This document shows positions 57,529-64,000 of a stretch of 64,000 nt of DNA, piece after piece (position 1 is the stretch's first letter; each line of letters starts with the position of its first letter). This DNA is from Shouchella xiaoxiensis (lineage in GTDB: Bacteria > Bacillota > Bacilli > Bacillales > Bacillaceae_D), in NCBI RefSeq assembly GCF_016907895.1, contig NZ_JAFBCV010000006.1, positions 1 to 64,000 on the forward strand. Direction: 5' to 3'. Below the pieces are notes generated by a model. It was not told the origin of the DNA, did not search any database, and worked only from the letters and a program-made list of their open reading frames with translations. A program made the translations under genes and the position numbers.

Positions 57529-58629
57529 ATGTCATCAATCTTATCCGTTGCTACCTATGATCTTCCTTATGAATTACCGCAAAATCAAACGATGGAGTTT
57601 GCCAGAGAATTGTTTTCTGAGAGCTATCAAGATATTGAGCGATTGCTAAAGGTGTTTGCGAATGGTGATATTGAACAACGTCACTTTTCTGTTCCGATGG
57701 AATGGTTTAAGGAAGAACACACTTTGGGTGAGCGGAATCATGAATATATCAAAAGTGCAACGGAATACTCGGTTAAGGCAGTTGAAGCTTGTTTGTCTAA
57801 CGACTTTTTCTTGAAAAGAACAATTGATCCAAGCGAAATTGATGCTATTGTATTTGTTTCAAGTACAGGAATGGCAACGCCGTCGCTTGATGCTCGCCTA
57901 ATGAATGCTCTACCGTTTCGATCGGAAACAAAACGGATTCCGCTGTGGGGGTTAGGTTGCGCTGGCGGTGCAGCTGGTCTGAGCCGGGGGCATGAATACT
58001 GTTTAGCTTATCCAGAAGCGGCCGTTCTAGTTGTGTGTGTTGAGCTGTGTGGTTTAACCTTTCAGAAAGAAGATCGTTCAAAGAGTAATTTAATTGGCAC
58101 GTCCTTGTTTGCTGACGGAGTCGCCTGTGCGTTACTAGCAGGGGAGAAATCACCTCTATTACAAGAAAGTACTCAACAGTATCGACCGGTTATTCGGTCA
58201 ACTCATTCGACACTGATGCCTAATTCAGAGGATGTTATGGGTTGGGATGTTCAAGATAATGGCTTAAATGTTGTGTTCTCAAGAAGCATACCGACAATTG
58301 TTGAGAATTGGCTTAAGCCTACTGTTGATGCTTATATGGAAAAAGAGCAGCTTGACATAAATGAAGTGGATGAATTTATTGCCCATCCTGGTGGAAAAAA
58401 GGTTTTAGAGGCATACGAAAAATCGCTGGGCTTTTCAAAAGAAAAAACAGAGCTTTCCAGGCAAGTGTTGCAACAACATGGTAATATGTCCTCACCAACC
58501 GTTTTGTATGTCCTGGAAAAGGCGCTGGAGAAACCACATGAACTTGGAGAAAAAGGATTAATTGCTGCACTTGGACCGGGTTTTTGTTCAGAACTATTAC
58601 TGGTAGAATGGGCTGGTGATGTGCATTGA
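57529..58629 (+). CDS. bpsA: Type III polyketide synthase (chalcone synthase-like)
   Basis: A 366-residue condensing enzyme. The catalytic triad is Cys in GLGCAGGAAGL near residue 143, His in FIAHPGGKKVL near residue 286 and Asn in HGNMSSPT near residue 319. Bacillus BpsA makes alkylpyrones from long-chain acyl-CoA and malonyl-CoA, which BpsB methylates. GAGGTGA sets the ATG at 57529. It is divergent from padR and coupled to bpsB. Confidence 0.95.
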   Translation: MSSILSVATYDLPYELPQNQTMEFARELFSESYQDIERLLKVFANGDIEQRHFSVPMEWFKEEHTLGERNHEYIKSATEYSVKAVEACLSNDFFLKRTIDPSEIDAIVFVSSTGMATPSLDARLMNALPFRSETKRIPLWGLGCAGGAAGLSRGHEYCLAYPEAAVLVVCVELCGLTFQKEDRSKSNLIGTSLFADGVACALLAGEKSPLLQESTQQYRPVIRSTHSTLMPNSEDVMGWDVQDNGLNVVFSRSIPTIVENWLKPTVDAYMEKEQLDINEVDEFIAHPGGKKVLEAYEKSLGFSKEKTELSRQVLQQHGNMSSPTVLYVLEKALEKPHELGEKGLIAALGPGFCSELLLVEWAGDVH

Positions 58630-59180
58630 TTTTTGTTTATGGAATGATTGCGGTCATTATTGTCCAACGGTTAGTTGAAGTGAAACTAGCGCAACAAAAT
58701 GAAAGCTGGATGAAGGCACAGGGAGGGGTAGAGGCAGGTAAGGACCATTATCCGTGGATGGTTGCTTTGCATGTTGCTTTTTTTATTAGTTTATTAATCG
58801 AGGTGACGATTACGCCCGTCTCTTTTCAATTGTTGAGTGTTATTGCTTTTTTGATCGTGCTTTTTGCTCAAGTAATACGCATTTGGGCACTGTCTTCACT
58901 TGGGCGCTACTGGAATACAAAAATTATTGTCTTGCCAGAAGCTCCAGTTGTGGAGAAAGGCCCATATCGTTTTTTACGTCACCCCAACTACACGGTTGTG
59001 ATTTTAGAAGTTGCTTTTATCCCGTTGATGTTTCAAGCATACGTGACAGCTATTGTGTTCACTATTTTAAATGCCTGGATGTTATCGGTCCGAATTAGAG
59101 CAGAGGAAGCCGCATTAACTGATGAAACAAAGGATTATGCAACTCAATTTAAACAGAAAAAAAGGTTCTGGCTTATTTGA
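58626..59180 (+). CDS. bpsB: Isoprenylcysteine carboxyl methyltransferase-family protein (alkylpyrone methyltransferase)
   Basis: A 184-residue membrane protein with about four helices and the ICMT motif VVEKGPYRFLRHPNYTVV followed by RIRAEEAAL. Start is TTG overlapping the bpsA stop. In B. subtilis BpsB O-methylates the pyrones made by BpsA; the same pairing here supports that job. Confidence 0.92.
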   Translation: MIFVYGMIAVIIVQRLVEVKLAQQNESWMKAQGGVEAGKDHYPWMVALHVAFFISLLIEVTITPVSFQLLSVIAFLIVLFAQVIRIWALSSLGRYWNTKIIVLPEAPVVEKGPYRFLRHPNYTVVILEVAFIPLMFQAYVTAIVFTILNAWMLSVRIRAEEAALTDETKDYATQFKQKKRFWLI

Positions 59181-59200
59181 TTAGCTGTTCCTGTCATTTT

Positions 59201-59236
59201 AAGAGCCAAGCTTAAGTGTTTGGCTCTTTTTTTTGT
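59201..59236 (+). terminator. Terminator of bpsAB
   Basis: Stem AAGAGCCAA / TTGGCTCTT followed by a run of T. Confidence 0.9.
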
Positions 59237-59295
59237 AAATGAATAAGAAATATGTCTGTTGCTTAATTTTACCAATAAAAATTTTTTAGGTTGCA

Positions 59296-59326
59296 TGCAT
59301 AGGAAAATCTCCTTTGAAGCAAACTT
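59296..59326 (+). promoter_or_regulatory. Candidate sigma-G promoter of the SASP gene
   Basis: TGCATA (59296-59301), 18-nt spacer, CAAACTT (59320-59326), close to the forespore pattern GNATA / CATNNTA. Confidence 0.5.
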
Positions 59327-59355
59327 ATATCACCAACATAAGAGAGGTGATACAT

Positions 59356-59559
59356 ATGGCTAATCAAAACAGTTCAAACAACCTTGTCGCTCCAGGAGCA
59401 CAACAAGCAATTGATCAAATGAAGTACGAAATTGCTTCAGAATTTGGAGTGAACCTTGGACCAGATACAACTGCTCGCGCAAATGGTTCAGTTGGTGGAG
59501 AAATCACGAAGCGTCTTGTTCAAATGGCTGAACAACAACTTGGTGGTAAGAAATACTAA
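59356..59559 (+). CDS. Alpha/beta-type small acid-soluble spore protein
   Basis: A 67-residue DNA-binding spore protein. The GPR protease site YEIASEFGV near residue 24 and the second conserved block [19 protein letters not shown] are diagnostic. GAGAGGTGA precedes the ATG at 59356. It coats and protects spore DNA and is degraded at germination. Which of the several SASP paralogues it is cannot be told. Confidence 0.96.
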   Translation: MANQNSSNNLVAPGAQQAIDQMKYEIASEFGVNLGPDTTARANGSVGGEITKRLVQMAEQQLGGKKY

Positions 59560-59568
59560 GCTTTTTTT

Positions 59569-59602
59569 AAATCAGTGGCGAATGAGCCACTGATTTTTTT
59601 GT
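59569..59602 (+). terminator. Terminator of the SASP gene
   Basis: An 11-bp stem AAATCAGTGGC / GCCACTGATTT with T run. Confidence 0.92.
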
Positions 59603-59705
59603 CTAGATTTGTTTTAAGTAAATTCAAAAAATTGTCTTGCTTTTTCTAAAGAAGGTCGTGTAAGATAATAAAAGCTTTTTACTTTAAGGAAGGGAGAGGA
59701 TTCAG

Positions 59706-59795
59706 ATGAAACTGTTCATTAATCGATTACATGATAATCTTATTAATTTCATACCAACTGGGTCTTCTCGTAAAAGCAATAACGTCATCTTATAG
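59706..59795 (+). CDS. Putative leader peptide of the bmrCD operon (BmrB-like)
   Basis: A 29-codon frame, MKLFINRLHDNLINFIPTGS followed by SRKSNNVIL, with AGGAAGGGAGAGG upstream. It is followed by a hairpin overlapping its stop and a strong terminator before the transporter genes. B. subtilis bmrCD is preceded by the leader bmrB, whose translation controls transcription attenuation when ribosomes are stalled by antibiotics. Assignment is by position and architecture. Confidence 0.7.
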   Translation: MKLFINRLHDNLINFIPTGSSRKSNNVIL

Positions 59796-59802
59796 CTTTT
59801 AC
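59770..59802 (+). promoter_or_regulatory. Hairpin at the end of the leader peptide
   Basis: Perfect inverted repeat GTAAAAGC / GCTTTTAC (59770-59777 with 59795-59802) that includes the leader stop codon. A ribosome stalled on the leader would disrupt it. AACGTC in its loop could pair with GACGTT in the terminator stem. Confidence 0.55.
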
Positions 59803-59842
59803 TTCCGGGGACTCGTATGAGTACCTATTGCATGCGTGTATG

Positions 59843-59876
59843 AAAGACGTTGCGACGTGGTCGCAGCGTCTTTTTT
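59843..59876 (+). terminator. Attenuator terminator upstream of bmrC
   Basis: A 14-bp stem AAAGACGTTGCGAC / GTCGCAGCGTCTTT with one G-U pair and a T run, located inside the leader region of the operon. Confidence 0.85.
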
Positions 59877-59917
59877 CGTATTTTGTAAAAAGCAACCATA
59901 AAAAGGAGGAACGTCAG

Positions 59918-59983
59918 ATGAAGCGACAAGTGAGAGAATTCATTCCATTATTGCTGGATGCAGGGGAGCTTGAAGGTGGTTAG
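59918..59983 (+). CDS. Second small reading frame between attenuator and bmrC
   Basis: A 21-codon frame MKRQVREFIPLLLDAGELEG followed by G, with a very good AAAAGGAGGAACG site. Strong initiation signals for so short a frame suggest a second regulatory peptide or a translational coupler for bmrC. No family is recognised. Confidence 0.45.
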   Translation: MKRQVREFIPLLLDAGELEGG

Positions 59984-60021
59984 TTTGTGTTGGAATCAAA
60001 AATAGAGAGAAGTGAATAACA

Positions 60022-61770
60022 ATGTTTCGTGTTTTAACTCAGTTGAGTTGGTTTTTTCGTGAGCAAAAGAAACGATACTTAATTGCTGTTTCATTATTAA
60101 TTTTTGTAAGCGTTGTTGATTTAATCCCTGCTTTATTAATCGGAGAAGCAGTTGATGCATTCCAAAGAGGGGCGCTATCAGCTTCGCTAGCAGGCACGCT
60201 TATTGTCGTTATGTTGATTGTGATTTTGGCTAGTTACTTTATTAGTTATGTTTGGATGAGACAGCTGTTTGGTGGTGCGTTTGTATTGGAGCGCAAATTA
60301 CGCTCGCGCTTTATGAATCAGTTATTCCGCATGGATCCTGCTTTCTTTGAGAAGCGAAAAACGGGAGATTTATTAGCACGTGGAACAAATGATATGAAAG
60401 CCATCTCAATGACGGCTGGTTTTGGAATTTTAACGTTAATTGATGCCGTTGTATTTATGGGGATATTGCTTGTGGCAATGGCTTGGTTAATTGATTGGCG
60501 CTTAACCTTAGCTGCCGTAGCGCCTCTGCCGATCATTGCCTTAGTTGTGACGGTACTTGGAAAAATGATTCATACGAGATTTTCTCAAGCACAAGAAGCG
60601 TTTGGAGACTTGAACAACCGAGTACTTGAGTCGGTAGCGGGAATGCGCGTTATCCGTGCTTTTCGCAGTGAACGACGTGATGAAGCTCAGTTTGAAGCTA
60701 GAAGTTTGGATGTATATAAACGCTATATCCAAGTCGCGAGAGTTGAATCTTTCTTTGACCCAGTCGTAAACATTGTTGTTGGGCTAAGCTATGTCATCGG
60801 GCTTGGTTACGGCGCTTATTTAGTCTTCAATCAGCAATTAACACTGGGTCAAATTGTCACGTTTAACTTGTACTTAGGGATGCTTATCTGGCCAATGTTT
60901 GCAATTGGTGAGTTGGTCAACATTATGCAACGGGGAAGCGCTTCTTATGATCGAGTGAATGAAACCTTGTCTGTTGAAAAATCGGTTTCCGTTCCGAGCA
61001 GTGAGAGCAATGGTCTTGCTGATATGCCAATTGCATTTAACAAGTTTACATTTTCTTACCCTGGTACGAACGGGAACCAATTAAAGGACCTTGATTTACT
61101 AATTTCTAGAGGACAGACGATTGGAATTGTTGGAAAAACAGGAAGTGGGAAATCAACACTTGTTAAGCAACTATTAAAGTATTATCCAACAGGTGATGCC
61201 CAGCTGTTTTATGGAGAATCGTTGTCGTCCGATCTTCATCAGGAACAAGTGAGAAGACTGGTTGGTTACGTCCCGCAAGACCATGTTCTATTCTCACGAT
61301 CAGTTCGGGAGAATATTTTATTTGCAGTGGGTAAAGCAAGTGAACGTGAACTAAATCAAGCCATTCGTGTGTCAGCATTTGATCAAGACTTATCCTTTCT
61401 CCCAGACGGATTAGAAACACTTGTTGGTGAGAATGGCGTATCTCTATCAGGTGGCCAGAAACAACGAATATCGATTGCACGGGCACTAGTTTTGAATCCG
61501 GAAGTACTCATTCTAGATGATTCCTTGTCTGCCGTTGATGCCAAAACAGAAGCAAAAATTGTTCAGAACATCCAAAATGAACGGGTAGGGAAAACGACAT
61601 TAATCACCAGCCACAGGATGTCCGCTGTAGAACATGCGGATGAAATCCTTGTTTTAGACAATGGTGTTGTGAGCGAACGCGGTACACATGCAGAGCTCCT
61701 TGTCCAAAAAGGCTGGTATGCGGAACAAGTGAAGAATCAGTCGCTCAAAGAGAAAGGAGTGACGTTATGA
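60022..61770 (+). CDS. bmrC: Heterodimeric multidrug ABC transporter, subunit BmrC
   Basis: A 582-residue half transporter: six-helix ABC exporter domain, then ATPase with Walker A GKTGSGKST near residue 372, signature LSGGQKQR near residue 475 and Walker B VLILDDSLSAVD near residue 496. The catalytic Glu after Walker B is Asp, so this subunit holds the degenerate site, as in known BmrC. It overlaps bmrD by ATGA and forms a heterodimer with it in the membrane. Confidence 0.93.
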   Translation: MFRVLTQLSWFFREQKKRYLIAVSLLIFVSVVDLIPALLIGEAVDAFQRGALSASLAGTLIVVMLIVILASYFISYVWMRQLFGGAFVLERKLRSRFMNQLFRMDPAFFEKRKTGDLLARGTNDMKAISMTAGFGILTLIDAVVFMGILLVAMAWLIDWRLTLAAVAPLPIIALVVTVLGKMIHTRFSQAQEAFGDLNNRVLESVAGMRVIRAFRSERRDEAQFEARSLDVYKRYIQVARVESFFDPVVNIVVGLSYVIGLGYGAYLVFNQQLTLGQIVTFNLYLGMLIWPMFAIGELVNIMQRGSASYDRVNETLSVEKSVSVPSSESNGLADMPIAFNKFTFSYPGTNGNQLKDLDLLISRGQTIGIVGKTGSGKSTLVKQLLKYYPTGDAQLFYGESLSSDLHQEQVRRLVGYVPQDHVLFSRSVRENILFAVGKASERELNQAIRVSAFDQDLSFLPDGLETLVGENGVSLSGGQKQRISIARALVLNPEVLILDDSLSAVDAKTEAKIVQNIQNERVGKTTLITSHRMSAVEHADEILVLDNGVVSERGTHAELLVQKGWYAEQVKNQSLKEKGVTL

Positions 61771-63764
61771 GTACAGAAAAGCGTTTAGCACGATACGCGT
61801 TAACGAGCAAAGGAACGATTCTTTTCGCGTTGTTTATGCTTTCGATTGCGGTTGCCGCAGAATTAACAGGTCCCTTTATCGCAAAGACAATTATAGACCG
61901 ACATATCTCAGGAATTGAGCAACCTTGGTATGAAACAGAACCAAATGATCAAGCCGTTTATTATGACGGAGCTTATTACACAAGAGAAGTGTATGTACCT
62001 GAACACTTAGAAAAGGGTTCGGAAGTCCAGATCTTGCAAATTGGTACCTCGTTTTATTTTTTGAACCAACCATTACCACTTGACGGGGAACGATCATTTG
62101 ATGATGGCGTTCTCACGATTGACACGAGTAACCAAGTTCATCAAGCAGCAGCGATTCCGCTTTCTGCAGCAGAGGTGCTTGATTTTTACAGTCCTGAGAT
62201 TCAATCAATTATTAACTGGTTAGCTTTGTATTTAGGGATTGTTGTTGTTGCTTCTTTCTTCCGGTATGGTCAAAACTTTTATTTGAAAAAAGCGGCTCAT
62301 CGAATCATCCAACGTATGCGAGTTGACGTGTTTGCTCAATTATCGCGGGTGCCAGTTCGCTTCTTTGATCATCAACCGGCAGGAAAGATTGTCGCTCGAA
62401 TTACGAATGATACCGAAGCCGTTCGTGAACTGTACATGACCGTTCTCGCGACATTTTTCTCAAGTAGCATTTATATTTTTGGCATTTATATTGCTCTTTT
62501 CTTACTTGATGTCCGTCTTGCTGCAATTACACTTATCTTGTTACCAATTTTATTCGTGTGGTTTAAGCTTTATCGGAAATTTGCAGCGGGATTAAACCGA
62601 AAAATTCGAGCGAAGAACGCCGATATCAACGCATCAATGAATGAAAATGTGCAAGGGATGGGAATTATCCAAGCCTTTGCTCAAGAGAAAAGCCAGGAAG
62701 CGGCCTTTAATAAGTTAAATGAAGAGCACTATCACTTCCAGTCTAAGTTGCTTCGACTAAATTCTCTGACCTCACACAACTTAACGTTTGTGCTGAAAAA
62801 CCTTGTTTTCGTTGCGTTAATTTGGTGGATTAGTGGTGGAACTGCTGGACTTATTACGCTTGGCGTGCTCTATGCGTTTGTTGACTATGTCAATCGTTTA
62901 TTTGAACCAGTAAACCAAATCATCAATCAACTTGCGAATCTAGAACAAGCAAGAGCCGCTGGAACGCGTGTCTTTGAATTAATGGATGAGGCAGGGACTG
63001 AGGTAAGTGACGAGGAAATACCTCGTCCACGAGGTGAGGTGACATTTACGAACGTCCAGTTCTCGTATAAAGAAGGCGAACCGGTTATTAAAGATTTATC
63101 TTTTCAGGCAAAACCAGGGGATACTGTTGCTCTTGTCGGTCATACAGGTTCGGGGAAAAGTTCGATTATGAATGTATTGTTCCGGTTTTATGATCCACAA
63201 GAAGGTACGACCAAAATTGATGGGATTGATACAAAAACAGTTTCACCACAAGCATTACGTGCTCATATGGGAATCGTCTTGCAAGAGCCGTACCTTTTTT
63301 CAGGAACCATTGCTTCAAATATTGCCTATGGAAGACCCCTTGCAACGCGGGAAGAGATTGAGGAAGCGATTCGCCTTGTTGGCGGAGAAAATGTCTTTTC
63401 TAAATTTAAAAAAGGAATTGACGAAGAGGTCACTGAAAAGGGAAGTACTCTTTCCAGTGGGCAACGCCAATTGATTAGTTTTGCTCGAGCGCTTATTGCC
63501 AATCCTGCTATTCTTGTTCTTGATGAAGCAACGTCGAGTATAGATACAGAAACGGAACTCTTAATTCAGCAAGGGTTAGAGACGTTGAAGCAAAATCGCA
63601 CGACCTTTGTCATTGCTCATCGATTATCAACGATTCGTGATGCAGATCAAATTCTAGTGCTAGACAAAGGTGAGATCCTCGAAAAAGGAACGCATGAACA
63701 GCTTCTTCAAGCCGACGGCACGTATGCTCAGATGTACCGACTTCAACAAGGGCAAGCAAGCTAA
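61767..63764 (+). CDS. bmrD: Heterodimeric multidrug ABC transporter, subunit BmrD
   Basis: A 665-residue half transporter. It has an extracytoplasmic insert of about 100 residues between the first two helices (about 45-145), as reported for BmrD. The ATPase has Walker A GHTGSGKSS near residue 460, signature LSSGQRQL near residue 561 and Walker B VLDEATSSID with the catalytic Glu. This is the active site partner of BmrC. Confidence 0.94.
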   Translation: MSTEKRLARYALTSKGTILFALFMLSIAVAAELTGPFIAKTIIDRHISGIEQPWYETEPNDQAVYYDGAYYTREVYVPEHLEKGSEVQILQIGTSFYFLNQPLPLDGERSFDDGVLTIDTSNQVHQAAAIPLSAAEVLDFYSPEIQSIINWLALYLGIVVVASFFRYGQNFYLKKAAHRIIQRMRVDVFAQLSRVPVRFFDHQPAGKIVARITNDTEAVRELYMTVLATFFSSSIYIFGIYIALFLLDVRLAAITLILLPILFVWFKLYRKFAAGLNRKIRAKNADINASMNENVQGMGIIQAFAQEKSQEAAFNKLNEEHYHFQSKLLRLNSLTSHNLTFVLKNLVFVALIWWISGGTAGLITLGVLYAFVDYVNRLFEPVNQIINQLANLEQARAAGTRVFELMDEAGTEVSDEEIPRPRGEVTFTNVQFSYKEGEPVIKDLSFQAKPGDTVALVGHTGSGKSSIMNVLFRFYDPQEGTTKIDGIDTKTVSPQALRAHMGIVLQEPYLFSGTIASNIAYGRPLATREEIEEAIRLVGGENVFSKFKKGIDEEVTEKGSTLSSGQRQLISFARALIANPAILVLDEATSSIDTETELLIQQGLETLKQNRTTFVIAHRLSTIRDADQILVLDKGEILEKGTHEQLLQADGTYAQMYRLQQGQAS

Positions 63765-63781
63765 TAATAGAGGTGAATGAA

Positions 63782-64000
63782 ATGATTGGCACTGATATAA
63801 AAGACTTGCTTATTAAAGAAGAACGAATCGCGGCAAACGCTACGATTTCGGTAACAGAGCTAAGTGGCGGCACATCTAGTAATGTCGTGTTAATTAGCAG
63901 TAGTGATGGACTGACGTGTGTGTTAAAAAAGAATCAGCCCGACGTCATAAAAGAAGAAGCTGCTTTTTTAGAAGCTTATCAGCACGTCAATTTTCTGCCA
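63782..64000 (+). CDS. Phosphotransferase-fold protein, N-terminal part (cut by window end)
   Basis: The first 73 codons only, after GAGGTGA. The opening shows a kinase-like nucleotide loop, ISVTELSGGTSSNVVLISSS, followed by LTCVLKK with the candidate ATP-binding Lys, as in APH/choline kinase-type phosphotransferases. The catalytic part lies beyond the window. Substrate unknown. Confidence 0.65.
   Translation, partial: MIGTDIKDLLIKEERIAANATISVTELSGGTSSNVVLISSSDGLTCVLKKNQPDVIKEEAAFLEAYQHVNFLP

Overview
The window comes from a spore-forming, low-to-moderate GC member of the Bacillaceae. The evidence is an alpha/beta-type SASP gene, a BclB-like exosporium gene, GbsR/GbsAB, LutABC, BpsAB and BmrCD-type transporters, and strong AGGAGG ribosome binding sites. 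Menaquinone genes of the futalosine type (mqnB, mqnD) and a large pectin/rhamnogalacturonan locus with a PL10 lyase point away from the B. subtilis group. They suggest an alkaliphile-type lineage (Alkalihalobacillus/Shouchella-like); that placement is inference.

Layout. 1-1250: the 3' part of a 5S rRNA, then about four tandem 280-bp units, each carrying a copy of the 5S 3' tail plus an intrinsic terminator. 1427-3138: a YdcF-like protein and a collagen-like exosporium protein. 3470-7712: proline catabolism (putB, pruA) flanking a sigma-54 enhancer-binding protein, with -24/-12 promoters in front of both enzyme genes. 7843-10727: an NAD-binding protein, a C45-family gene with an in-frame stop, and an alpha/beta hydrolase. 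11027-12996: htpG behind a CIRCE operator. 13220-16086: AbgT transporter and cytochrome P450. 16137-20583: choline-to-glycine-betaine genes gbsB, gbsA and gbsR, and an orphan betaine/choline-binding lipoprotein. 20638-26776: a coiled-coil protein, then the lactate utilisation locus (lutP frameshifted, lutA, lutB, lutC, lutR) with a perfect palindromic operator. 26841-29343: a MerR-controlled ABC drug exporter. 29406-34879: acetyltransferase, methyltransferase, secreted lipase, mqnB-mqnD and a split chromate transporter.

34961-53506 is an island of nearly 19 kb for pectin and rhamnogalacturonan use. It contains a DeoR regulator, kduD, kduI, uxaC and a uronate dehydrogenase-like gene, a secreted PL10 pectate lyase, two AraC regulators, an oligosaccharide ABC importer without its own ATPase, an esterase, GH43, GH105 (YteR), YteS, YteU and YteT. 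A plausible flow is extracellular cleavage by the lyase, import through the lipoprotein and two permeases, intracellular trimming by GH105/GH43/esterase, and uronate isomerisation by KduI, KduD and UxaC.

53517-64000: acetyltransferase, an Mta-like MerR regulator with a 19-bp-spacer promoter, a PadR/HAAS/beta-propeller-like module, the type III polyketide synthase pair bpsA-bpsB, a SASP gene, and a heterodimeric multidrug ABC transporter (bmrC-bmrD). The transporter sits behind a leader peptide and terminator that look like ribosome-mediated attenuation. The last gene, a phosphotransferase-fold protein, runs off the window.

No CRISPR array, insertion sequence or prophage was seen. The most unusual items are the 5S-tail repeat array, the sigma-54 proline regulon with possible upstream and downstream enhancers, the bmr leader region, and two genes broken by single small changes.
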